In this document: positions 40,701-48,542 of the stretch, one piece after another
Layout: each line of letters begins with the position of its first letter
Numbering within the stretch: position 1 is the stretch's first letter
NCBI GenBank assembly: GCA_025655575.1
Contig: JAHXIP010000003.1
Span: 1 to 64,000, forward strand
Direction of reading: 5' to 3'
Length of the DNA: 64,000 bases
DNA from: Candidatus Thiodiazotropha sp. (ex Monitilora ramsayi)
GTDB lineage: Bacteria; Pseudomonadota; Gammaproteobacteria; Chromatiales; Chromatiaceae
Notes under the pieces: model-generated
Told to the model about the DNA's origin: nothing
The model's input: only the letters and a program-made list of their open reading frames with translations
The model's database searches: none
Program-made: the position numbers and the translations under genes

Positions 40701-41353
40701 ATAATAGAATTTATCATAACACTTTCGTCAACAATCACTGCGGTGGGATTTCGACATCCAACCCATCCTCCCCTCACTACGTCGATAATATTTTTACCAA
40801 TAATTTACTGTACAAGAATGTTGAGTGCAGTGGAGCAGATCCATATCAATTCATGTTTAGAAGCGGACTAGAAGGCTTTAAACTTATCAACAACAATCTA
40901 TCATCTGGCACCATTCCCGATAACGTGATAGGTGCATGGGGAGGCTCAGGTGATTCACTGTCATGGTATGAAGTAAATTATCCAGATTTTTTTATTGACA
41001 ACCTAGAGCATGATCCTGGATTTAAGTCAGAATCGACCAATGACTTTTCTCTTAATCCTGATAGCGCAATGATAGATGCAGGAAGCTTCCTCACCACAAC
41101 GACCAACACCGGATCAGGCACTGTTATAGCCGTTAACAATGCAGGTTACTTTTATGATGGCTTTGACATTAGCGAAGAACTTGGTGACCTCATACAGCTA
41201 GAGGGCAGTTCAGAAACACTTAGAATTATTTCAATCGACTATCCAAACAATCAAATAACTGTAGACAAAATTACTAGCTGGAATTCTGGTCAGGGCATTA
41301 CCTTTAAGTACCAAGGAAACAGACCTGATATTGGCGCATTTGAGGTTCATTAA
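37790..41353 (+). CDS. Large lipoprotein: Ig-like repeats, CBM-like domain and right-handed beta-helix
   Basis: 1187 residues from the ATG at 37790, chosen because a perfect lipoprotein signal follows (LLAALLLSAC, Cys20). The frame extends 33 codons upstream without signal character. Five He_PIG/cadherin-like repeats of about 92 residues occur at about 33-125, 306-398, 399-489, 490-582 and 583-672 (pattern P-x-I-S-G-T-P, Y-x-F-T-P-x-A-x-D-P-D-G-D, W-x-x-F-N, G-x-L-x-G-T-P). Between the first two is a jelly-roll-like domain (about 130-305). From about 682 a beta-helix follows: YKSLSSAASSAIAGDTVAI, then N-x-I-x-x-N turns as in NosD/pectate-lyase-like proteins. Probably a surface protein that binds, cleaves or epimerises polysaccharide. 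No catalytic residues can be assigned. Confidence 0.85.
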   Translation: MKPTSTFFLTLLAALLLSACGGATEESNNANTVNRAPDISGTPRTSIETGVEYVFTPLAADLDGDNLTFSIQNKPNWVSFNPSNGMLIGTPAINDVGTHANITIAVSDDSQTTTLLPFSIEVVNFSDVQNVISQISTGMDDVEESADSVMYVDSSDLELVNDSNNQLIGLRFSLDVPKSAIITEANLRFTVDEVTLEETNLVIWAEASDDAAAFSTTNGSISGRTSSVATSTWSPSPWHNIGESLAAQTSSNLSELIQEIVDRPGWIPGNHLVLVITGTGVRTAVSFEGDPSNAPLLSVNYSTDSSNHSPQILGSPDTGATIGIPYSFTPTASDPDGDSLSFSISALPAWANFNNADGMLSGTPDSSDVGSYNNIQISVSDGENSASLAAFSIIVSDTNHSPTISGTPSSSVSELSDYNFTPIASDPDADSLSFSASNIPSWCTFNEADGSMTGTPGYSDSGTYSNIVISVSDGTASTSLPPFSITVLNNNRTPGISGTPASSVEEGSAYSFTPDVTDPDGDSLVFSADNLPVWASFDTNTGLLSGIPNYDSAGTYNNILISVSDGSASDSIPAFFITVNDINRSPTISGQPLNAVVVDASYSFTPVADDPDGDDISFAITNLPSWANFNTSTGSLTGIPGTGDIGTYSNILISVTDTHETSSLGAFEISVTDEVTNPTSEIFVDSSIGSNYCSDYSEYSRSCGSGNQEAYKSLSSAASSAIAGDTVAIRAGTYNEQLAPQNSGSASSPITFKNHNGEKVIISGTSLSPAIVITDKNYLVLEGLEIANVNRWMYAVNSHHNILKNNVFSGARDSGGSSKTGLFFQEATFNKIIDNIIDDSTQDNISLIKSDNNLISGNTITNAEHALWTIKCGNKNVLRDNYFHNSAQKIGEVYDCDDVGFNHEFFIHDATKYNVIEKNVFAKTSTYYSPSGGNGIQYAGQNGIIRFNVFFDNNVGIGMQNYSPEALYNKHNRIYHNTFVNNHCGGISTSNPSSPHYVDNIFTNNLLYKNVECSGADPYQFMFRSGLEGFKLINNNLSSGTIPDNVIGAWGGSGDSLSWYEVNYPDFFIDNLEHDPGFKSESTNDFSLNPDSAMIDAGSFLTTTTNTGSGTVIAVNNAGYFYDGFDISEELGDLIQLEGSSETLRIISIDYPNNQITVDKITSWNSGQGITFKYQGNRPDIGAFEVH

Positions 41354-41372
41354 TATTCAGCACGAACATCAG

Positions 41373-42587
41373 TTACTCTGATTGTTCTTCTAGAATATTA
41401 TTCCACTGTTTTGATACATTCGCGTAGCTATATTTTCTTGTTGCACTATATGCATTGGCACTATAGGTATTGTACGTAGAATCATTATTTATGATCTCAG
41501 CAAATATTTCTGCGAAGTCTTTTGGATCCAGGTTATCCACAAGGTATCCATTGTTACTATTTACAACAAGATCTGACAGATCGCCAATATTTGTAACTAC
41601 AGCTGGCAAACCCACCATCATTGCTTGTATCAAGGCCTGCGATAAACCTTCTGACTCTGACGTCAATACGAATACTTTTGATTTTTGGAGCCATTGGGCC
41701 ACATTTGATTGCCACCCGACAAAATTAACTTGCTGTTCAAGCCCTAACTCAATTGATAGATTGTTTAGCTTCTCGTAATCAGGGCCGTCCCCGACTATAA
41801 CTGCGCTGATATTCTCAACCTGTTGGCTGGCTATTTTTATCGCATGAAGAAAAATATCTACGCGTTTTACATTAGACAGCCTGCCGATCAAAATAAGATC
41901 ATATTCTTTTATTAGATTACCTGGTGAAAAATGTATTTCATCAAATCCACCAGGCACTATCTCGAATTGTTGCACTACACCACGTGATTTAAAATAATCA
42001 ACAGCACCCGTCCCCATGGATACAATAATATTCGCATTATTGACCGACCTTATTAATATAGATTCAATAAGGTCATCTGGAGTCTTGAGCTTATTAAATA
42101 TTTTACTCTCTGTGTTATAACCTCCCCCCATTACCTCACGCGGCCCACCACCACAGATGTATAGAGATCGCGTACCTATCGCTTTCGCCATTAGGATTGC
42201 CACAAGACCATTTAGCAGCAAATGAAACCCAGCGACAATATCAGGCTTTTCATGCATGGCAATCCAAGCGAAGAGAAGTAATCTTGCAGGCACCTCACCC
42301 AGATACTTTTGCATATTTTTTGATGGATATATTGCTTTAACGTTTTCTATATCCGGCACTTTTCGCACTGAAACCATTTTCACAACAGCAATCTTATCCG
42401 ACATTGCTAGTGGCTTTAGATGGGTGACAAGCCAATTATCTGAATAAAATGTTCCAGTAATGAGTACATTTAGTTTCTTTCTGGGTTCTTTTCTTTTTAT
42501 TGGTAACCAGGTGATCCCTTTTAGGGTTACGTAATAAATCAATACAAACAAGCGCAGAATATATCTAGTAAATACTATTTTAAACAT
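41373..42587 (-). CDS. Glycosyltransferase family 4-type
   Basis: 404 residues, GT-B fold. The C-terminal donor-binding half is typical: LILIGRLSNVKRVDIFLHA, VIVGDGPDYEKL, QVNFVGWQSNV and the ESEGLSQALIQAMMVGLPAV block with its E-x7-E. An N-terminal hydrophobic stretch (ILRLFVLIYYVTLKGITWL) may associate it with the membrane. It should add a sugar from a nucleotide donor to a lipid-linked glycan. Sugar and linkage are unknown. It overlaps nothing; the upstream gene 42609-43826 ends 21 bp before it, so the two form a minus-strand pair. Confidence 0.88.
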   Translation of the reverse strand: MFKIVFTRYILRLFVLIYYVTLKGITWLPIKRKEPRKKLNVLITGTFYSDNWLVTHLKPLAMSDKIAVVKMVSVRKVPDIENVKAIYPSKNMQKYLGEVPARLLLFAWIAMHEKPDIVAGFHLLLNGLVAILMAKAIGTRSLYICGGGPREVMGGGYNTESKIFNKLKTPDDLIESILIRSVNNANIIVSMGTGAVDYFKSRGVVQQFEIVPGGFDEIHFSPGNLIKEYDLILIGRLSNVKRVDIFLHAIKIASQQVENISAVIVGDGPDYEKLNNLSIELGLEQQVNFVGWQSNVAQWLQKSKVFVLTSESEGLSQALIQAMMVGLPAVVTNIGDLSDLVVNSNNGYLVDNLDPKDFAEIFAEIINNDSTYNTYSANAYSATRKYSYANVSKQWNNILEEQSE

Positions 42588-42608
42588 ATGAGTTGTTACA
42601 TGTTTTGT

Positions 42609-43826
42609 TTAGTTATTAATGTCAGGACAATCTAATCTGTCTAATGGTATAGAAATACTTTTTCTCATATATTCATCTTCAGGATTTTTTACCACCCTCT
42701 CAATCTTTTCCTTATTGTAATAGACATCCACCTTCTCAGGATCTTCTACATACCAAGTCAATCCAGAGAGTTGCTCCAGCGACATATTGTCAGTATGTAT
42801 TTTGATTGCAACACGCCCATTCTGTACTGAAGTATCATATTCAACTGACTCGTATGCATACATGTAATCTAGCAATCTCCTAGTTGTAAGTACCAGTATT
42901 TCCTTATTTCTATATTTTTCAGCAAGCATCTCGAACGCCTGCAGTGCCTTCTGTCCGAATGGTTCTTGAAGAGATGATACCTTTCCAAGATGTGTATATA
43001 GGATAGAGCAACCTTTCATAGCAATTAGTCGATTCAACATATCCATGGTAATCACATTTCCGATATCTCTTCCTTTTTCATGCGCAGAAACACCGCCCCA
43101 ACTTGGATTCGATCGCATAAACTCTATAGTTTCAGTGCCATCATGGAGGCATGTTTTGCGTAAAACCCTATTATTACCATGCATTTTATATTTCTTATTA
43201 TTAAAACTACCAAGCAGACCTTTTACAAATTCAGTTAAAATTGTTTTGAAAGATTTAAAAGGATGAGATGAGTTAAACAGCCCCGTCAGAGATCTTTTAG
43301 TATTCTGTGCAATGACACTGGTTACCCTACCCTTCCAGACATACTCAATCCCGCTTTTAGAAAATGTTAGGTCGGTATGATAAACCTCAGATCCTCTGAC
43401 CGCGCCTTTTCCGCGCATAATATCCGTATCAAGATTAGAAGCTGCTTGCGCATGGTCTATCCAAACCCTGATCAAGCAGTCATGTGATGACAACTCATCC
43501 CAGCACGCCTCTATTTTCTGCCTTGTATCTGCCTCATCTCCAAAAGAATGTAGACAGTCGATATGCCCGGATTTAATTAGTGATCGAATGTTCTCTCTGC
43601 TTTTATCAGAGCAGTTCCAATAGGAAAACTGCCCCTTAGGCATATGGAAGTAGATCGTATTCCCAACTTCCAATCCAAGGCCTTTACCAAACATTGTGCT
43701 ATCTCGTGTGTTGAGGTAACGGATAGTCTCAAAATAGATTTTTTCGCTGGGCGTCTCATCTAAGTCACTGCAGATCGCAAATACTGCGTGATATGGGTAG
43801 GGATATTTCCTTAATACGACATTCAT
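42609..43826 (-). CDS. Divergent polysaccharide-deacetylase-like protein
   Basis: 405 residues of uncertain family. The start YPYHAVFAICSDLDET resembles NodB-fold proteins, where the first strand ends in metal-binding aspartates. HIDCLHSFGDEADT could supply the histidine segment, though the usual H-x3-H is not complete. Later, ILYTHLGKVSSLQEPFGQKA and ILVLTTRRLLDYMYAYES resemble the closing strands of such barrels. There is no signal peptide. It might be a deacetylase, a related glycan hydrolase or a non-catalytic relative. It is the first gene of a two-gene unit with the GT4 protein and is AT-rich like its neighbours. Confidence 0.55.
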   Translation of the reverse strand: MNVVLRKYPYPYHAVFAICSDLDETPSEKIYFETIRYLNTRDSTMFGKGLGLEVGNTIYFHMPKGQFSYWNCSDKSRENIRSLIKSGHIDCLHSFGDEADTRQKIEACWDELSSHDCLIRVWIDHAQAASNLDTDIMRGKGAVRGSEVYHTDLTFSKSGIEYVWKGRVTSVIAQNTKRSLTGLFNSSHPFKSFKTILTEFVKGLLGSFNNKKYKMHGNNRVLRKTCLHDGTETIEFMRSNPSWGGVSAHEKGRDIGNVITMDMLNRLIAMKGCSILYTHLGKVSSLQEPFGQKALQAFEMLAEKYRNKEILVLTTRRLLDYMYAYESVEYDTSVQNGRVAIKIHTDNMSLEQLSGLTWYVEDPEKVDVYYNKEKIERVVKNPEDEYMRKSISIPLDRLDCPDINN

Positions 43827-44730
43827 AACTAATGTATCTAAATTTTTTACAGGCTAGGCCACACTATCGGAATAATCATCTATGAACTACATCCTTTATC
43901 GATTTATCCGAGGATAATCGTACTGAACGCTATCATAATTAACTGTTTTTATTAACTTTATATCTGCATTTATCCATAAGCAAACGCTCACCCTATGGAA
44001 GGCATCTTGTTTAAAGAATTGTTCTTATCGCTGTTATATATCATGAGAAGATGAAGAATTTAAGTAATTATATAATTTCATAGCGCTCGCACCTTCACGC
44101 GCCCTCTATAGAGCCCTCTCATAACATTCGGGTCGCTCCCTGCCCCCTGCCTGCCCGCCATAGCGCGTACAAACCGCCAAATATCAGATACGCATTAATA
44201 GTGTAGTGTGGACAATATAATGATTGCTATTCCAAACGTCAGGAGATCTTTCGATTTGAACTGTATCCAGAGCAAAGGCAACATCGTTTAATTGAGTGGA
44301 GCATGGTCGATAACCCGTTTATATATCAAGTGAGTAGCGATTAATGCCTCCCCTGTTCGAGATACTAGATCCTTAACGAATCTATTGGAAACATGTAGTT
44401 ACAACATGACTCATCTGCTGTTGTAACAGTGAAAGGCCAATACTGTGGCGCACTATACATTGGGGTATGTGAAATCGAGAACAATACTATTTTCAACCAA
44501 CACACCTATTATACCAGCGACTTGAAGAATATTTCCTCGAAAAATCGACCTCAGACAAGTGTTTTTGTTATATTGTCTGGTGTAGGAATAAGATTCTACA
44601 CTGCCACCTACGCGTTAAAGCTATTTTCTTTAATTATCAAAGCGTTAAGTTTGACCAAATGATTAACTTTCTATAAAGTTACCGTATATTTCTACGATTC
44701 GTAATTAAAGATTAAAAAAATTCCTCGACA
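43827..44730. other. 904-bp divergent intergenic region of the polysaccharide locus
   Basis: It is AT-rich and without a convincing gene; a 77-codon frame at 44429-44662 shows no protein character. It separates the minus-strand unit (ends left) from the wzy-led plus-strand unit, so it should hold both promoters. A GC-rich pyrimidine-rich patch (44082-44165) stands out. I looked for a JUMPstart/ops element (GGCGGTAG) and saw none. A perfect 9-bp inverted repeat is listed separately. Confidence 0.45.
44398..44427. repeat. 9-bp perfect inverted repeat, possible operator
   Basis: GTTACAACA (44398-44406) and TGTTGTAAC (44419-44427) are exact reverse complements with a 12-base spacer. It lies about 300 bp before the wzy-type gene in a region expected to hold promoters, so a regulator site or an RNA hairpin are both possible. 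Confidence 0.4.
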
Positions 44731-46269
44731 ATGATAAGGCTTACTTTACTCAGTCTATTTCTAACATTCTTTTGTCTGTATTCATTTAAAGACTGGTATA
44801 AGTCACTCTGCGTACTCATTGTATTTGTATCAATTATTGAACATCCCGACATTCCTAAGTCGATGCTCGGCATTCAAGGTTTAAATCCTTGGAATATTTT
44901 TTTTCTATTTGTACTGATGGGTTTCGCGTTTCGGAATAGAGCGGTTGAAAACACTGAATGGGATTTTCCAGGATATATAAGGTCAGTTTTACTAATATAT
45001 ATATCTTTTTGCCTTATCGCCTATTTCAGAATGTCTGGAGATATTGCTGAACTTATTGAATGGAATATTCTCAGAGGTGAGGGTCCACCGACGTTTTTAG
45101 GCCTCTTTTCTGAACATGTCATTAATGTCTTAAAGTGGATAGTACCAGGCCTGCTACTTTTTTACGGTTGTAATAGCCAAAAAAGGTTTATCTGGGGACT
45201 TTCATCTGCACTCCTTATCTATTTTTTCCTTGCCCTCCTGACCATCAAGGCAATGCCGATTGGCGCACTTACAGATGCTGATCGATTAGAGTATTTAGCC
45301 AGAAAGCTTCTTTCGGACAACGTTGGCTATCATAGGGTTAACCTTGCCATGATGTTCGCAGGGGCCTTTTGGGCAATATTTTCTCTAAGTGAATTATCAG
45401 AAGACAAATCAAATAATAAGTACATTTATATAATTTGCATGGTGATTCTTTTTGCACTTGCGCTCAGCGGCGGTAGAACTGGTTACGCCACATGGGCAGC
45501 TATTGGTTTTGTTTTCTCAGTACTCAAATGGAGAAAATTTCTAATATACGGACCGCTTGTTGTTTTCATAATCGTTCTCATTTTACCAGCTGCTCGTGAC
45601 AGGCTACTCATGGGTTTCAGCGAATCAACCTCAGACAGCAGAAACCAAGCACTATTAGAAGAAGGCCTGATTAACGAAAATAGTAATGTAGATTTATATA
45701 CAGTTACATCTGGGAGGACGATTGCATGGCCTTTTGTCGTTGACAAGATTCAACAGAGACCATTCATTGGATACGGAAAAGAGGCAATGATTCGTGAAGG
45801 TTTAACCAGTTACCTATGGACCTCATTTCAAGAGGCGTTTCCACACCCTCATAATATGTATCTTCAGTGGCTGTTGGATAATGGCTTAGTTGGATTCATA
45901 CCTGTAATGATTTTTTACATTACACTTCTTACATATAGTTTTTCATTACTAAAGGACACTAGAAACAGAAATTTCGTCGTGATTGGTGGAGCTGGAAGTG
46001 CATTATTATTAGCGCTTCTGATATCTGGCTTTGGTAGCCAAACTTTTTATCCCCGCGAAGGCGCTGTTGGGATGTGGTGTATCATCGGTTTGCTACTGAG
46101 ACTTTATGTACAGAGATCAAAGTATGAAAAAGTGATCGCATCAGAAAATAAGCCTCATGACATACCCATCGAAAATAGCAACTTATGGTCTAAGCACAAT
46201 GAAATTTTAAAACCTTTACAGACAAGACCAAAATTTAATTATTTTTCATCGAGTAACAATAATGGCTAG
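44731..46269 (+). CDS. O-antigen polymerase/ligase-type membrane protein (Wzy_C)
   Basis: 512 residues with about ten to twelve membrane segments. The Wzy/WaaL signature is visible: SGRTIAWPFVVDKIQQRPFIGYG before a large periplasmic loop, and FPHPHNMYLQWLLDNGLVGFIPV after it, including the H-x-H-N motif. SGGRTGYATW marks an earlier loop with a conserved arginine. It should polymerise or ligate undecaprenyl-linked repeat units on the periplasmic face. The C-terminal 60 residues are a hydrophilic tail. Polymerase and ligase cannot be told apart by sequence. Being among Wzx and glycosyltransferases favours polymerase. Its stop overlaps the next gene start by eight bases. Confidence 0.85.
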   Translation: MIRLTLLSLFLTFFCLYSFKDWYKSLCVLIVFVSIIEHPDIPKSMLGIQGLNPWNIFFLFVLMGFAFRNRAVENTEWDFPGYIRSVLLIYISFCLIAYFRMSGDIAELIEWNILRGEGPPTFLGLFSEHVINVLKWIVPGLLLFYGCNSQKRFIWGLSSALLIYFFLALLTIKAMPIGALTDADRLEYLARKLLSDNVGYHRVNLAMMFAGAFWAIFSLSELSEDKSNNKYIYIICMVILFALALSGGRTGYATWAAIGFVFSVLKWRKFLIYGPLVVFIIVLILPAARDRLLMGFSESTSDSRNQALLEEGLINENSNVDLYTVTSGRTIAWPFVVDKIQQRPFIGYGKEAMIREGLTSYLWTSFQEAFPHPHNMYLQWLLDNGLVGFIPVMIFYITLLTYSFSLLKDTRNRNFVVIGGAGSALLLALLISGFGSQTFYPREGAVGMWCIIGLLLRLYVQRSKYEKVIASENKPHDIPIENSNLWSKHNEILKPLQTRPKFNYFSSSNNNG

Positions 46270-47404
46270 CATTTGTATTGTGGCTAACTTTGCTTATGGT
46301 GCAATGACTAACAGCGAATCAGGGCATATCGGTGGTGTAGAGCGCCAAACGGCACTTTTAGCAAAATGGCTGGCCAATAACACCAAACATAATGTTTCTA
46401 TTGTCACGTGGAACGAGAATGATTTAGAAGATGAAATAATAGATAATGTAACAATCATTAAATTATGTAGAAGAGATGACGGTATTCCTGGAATACGTTT
46501 TTTTTATCCGAGATGGCATTCGCTTATAAGATCACTTAAAAAAGCCAACGCAGATGTCTATTACCAAAACTGCGCAGAGTATGTCACTGGCCAAGTCGCA
46601 CTCTGGTGTAAAATGAATAATAAAAAGTTTATTTACTCTGTCGCAAGTGATCCTGACTGTGATATCAATCTTCCGTCTTTACGCACTTATCGCGAAAAAG
46701 TCCTATATAAGTATGGGCTTAAACATGCTGATAGGATAATTTGCCAAACAAAGTCTCAACAAATTTCTCTACAATTAGGTTTTTCCCTCAGTTCAGAAGT
46801 TCTGCAAATGCCCTGCCCAGGACCAACGGACAACCTCACACAACCCAAACATTTACATGATGGAAAGTTTCATGTTTTATGGGTAGGAAGAATTGCATCT
46901 GTAAAACGCGTCGAGGTCCTACTAGATATAGCAGAGAGACTCGATGGAATTATATTTGAAATTGCTGGCGGCGCAGATCAGGAACTTGATTATGCCAGGA
47001 ATATTCTTGACAGAGCGAGTGCTATTAATAATGTCATTCTTCATGGCAAACTAAATAGAGAACAATTAAACAAGCGTTATAATGCTGTCTCTGCTTTTTG
47101 TAATACTTCACTATACGAAGGTTTTCCTAACACTTTTCTTGAGGCCTGGAGTTATGGTTTACCCGTTGTATCTACGATCAATCCAGACACCGTAATAACT
47201 AACAATGATATTGGTCTCAATGTACAGAGCACAGAGGATTTTGTTAACGCATTTATTTTGTTACGTGACAACGAAAGCATCTGGAAATCGATGTCAAACA
47301 ATGCCAGAGAATACTATTTAGCAAATCACTCAACAAACAATGCAATGAATAATTTTCTTGATATTTTCGAAAGCGAAACCAAACAAACAAATGATTACAA
47401 ATAA
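46262..47404 (+). CDS. Glycosyltransferase family 4-type
   Basis: 380 residues, GT-B fold. An acceptor-side loop GHIGGVERQTALLAKWL is near the N-terminus. The donor half shows FHVLWVGRIASVKRVEVLLDIAERL, FEIAGGADQEL, VILHGKLNREQL and NTSLYEGFPNTFLEAWSYGLPVV. It has no signal peptide and should act at the cytoplasmic face of the inner membrane on the lipid-linked oligosaccharide. Its start overlaps the wzy-type gene and its end overlaps the next glycosyltransferase, so the three are one transcription unit. Confidence 0.9.
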   Translation: MASICIVANFAYGAMTNSESGHIGGVERQTALLAKWLANNTKHNVSIVTWNENDLEDEIIDNVTIIKLCRRDDGIPGIRFFYPRWHSLIRSLKKANADVYYQNCAEYVTGQVALWCKMNNKKFIYSVASDPDCDINLPSLRTYREKVLYKYGLKHADRIICQTKSQQISLQLGFSLSSEVLQMPCPGPTDNLTQPKHLHDGKFHVLWVGRIASVKRVEVLLDIAERLDGIIFEIAGGADQELDYARNILDRASAINNVILHGKLNREQLNKRYNAVSAFCNTSLYEGFPNTFLEAWSYGLPVVSTINPDTVITNNDIGLNVQSTEDFVNAFILLRDNESIWKSMSNNAREYYLANHSTNNAMNNFLDIFESETKQTNDYK

Positions 47405-48542
47405 ACCAATCAAACTAGCTATCGTCACGCAATTCCCTGCGGACCCAGAGTATCCGTATGGTGGCGTAGAGGCTGTAAGCGTAAATCTAGTAAAAAGCCT
47501 TTCTGAAATCAATCAACTTGATGTGCACGTAGTCACATTAGATAGTAGCATTGCAAGCCCCAAACATTATGATTGGCTCGGCTCAACAATACACAGATTG
47601 CCCAGAACCGCAAAGAATGAACTCATCAACGCACTTTTCAGTGGCAGAGACACTATTAGAGCTTATATTTCAGATTTAGACCCTGACATCATTCATGCTC
47701 ACGACACATATGGATTAATGGTGAGTAAACTAGACTACCCTAGAGTGTTCACCGTACATGGTTTCATTCATGGCGACACATTGTTATCTCAGAAGAAACT
47801 ACCATGGATACGCTCAAAAATATGGAAACAAATTGAACATCAAGGCTGGTCGGATCAACCACATATTATTTCGATAAGCCCCTATGTTCGTGAAAAAGTT
47901 TCACAGGTTTCGAAATCTGTAATTCACGATATTGACAACCCAATCTCAAGCAGATTCTTTAGCATCAAAAATACTGTAAATAAAAATATTATTTTTAGTG
48001 CCGCCGTTATCTCACCTAGAAAGAATACTCTTAATTTGATTTATGCGATAGAAAGGCTTATTAGTGATGGACATGACGTGGAATTACGACTCGCCGGCTC
48101 TGTTTCTAATCATGAATACGGTGAAATAGTGAAAAAAACAATAAAGGATAAGAAACTCGAAGAGAATGTGAAGCTACTTGGTCGAATTAATAGCGAAGAA
48201 ATTCAAAATGAACTCTCCCATGCAACAATTTTTGCTCTTGTTTCGCTTGAAGAAAACTCACCAATGGGGATTGAGGAAGCAATGGCTGCGGGTATTCCGG
48301 TCGTTACCTCAAATATGTGCGGGATGCCTTACATGGTTAAAGATGGGGAAAGTGGTTTTTTAGTTAATCCACATGACGTACCCGACATCGCCCGCCGTAT
48401 CAAGAAGATAATTACTGATACAAAACTCATGAATAGTATGCGCGATATATCGAGAAGTATTGCTTTTGAAAGGTTTCATCCAGATGTTGTTGCCACAAAA
48501 ACATACCTTGTTTACAAAGACATACTAAATCACAACACTTAA
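47391..48542 (+). CDS. Glycosyltransferase family 4-type
   Basis: 383 residues from the ATG at 47391 (MITNKPIKLAIVTQFP), which overlaps the preceding gene by 14 bases; the longer frame from 47358 lacks counterpart sequence. GT-B features: YPYGGVEAVSVNLVKSL, DIIHAHDTYGL, FSAAVISPRKNTLNLIYAIERL, VKLLGRINSEEI and the E-x7-E region EENSPMGIEEAMAAGIPVV. It is the last gene of the wzy-led unit. Its stop overlaps by four bases the stop of the convergent flippase gene. Confidence 0.9.
   Translation: MITNKPIKLAIVTQFPADPEYPYGGVEAVSVNLVKSLSEINQLDVHVVTLDSSIASPKHYDWLGSTIHRLPRTAKNELINALFSGRDTIRAYISDLDPDIIHAHDTYGLMVSKLDYPRVFTVHGFIHGDTLLSQKKLPWIRSKIWKQIEHQGWSDQPHIISISPYVREKVSQVSKSVIHDIDNPISSRFFSIKNTVNKNIIFSAAVISPRKNTLNLIYAIERLISDGHDVELRLAGSVSNHEYGEIVKKTIKDKKLEENVKLLGRINSEEIQNELSHATIFALVSLEENSPMGIEEAMAAGIPVVTSNMCGMPYMVKDGESGFLVNPHDVPDIARRIKKIITDTKLMNSMRDISRSIAFERFHPDVVATKTYLVYKDILNHNT

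Noticed and set aside
44429..44662. 77-codon plus-strand frame before the wzy-type gene
   Set aside because: Composition and content look like random AT-rich sequence; no ribosome binding site.
43827..44730. Possible JUMPstart/ops (RfaH) element upstream of the polysaccharide unit
   Set aside because: The GGCGGTAG core was not found in this gap.
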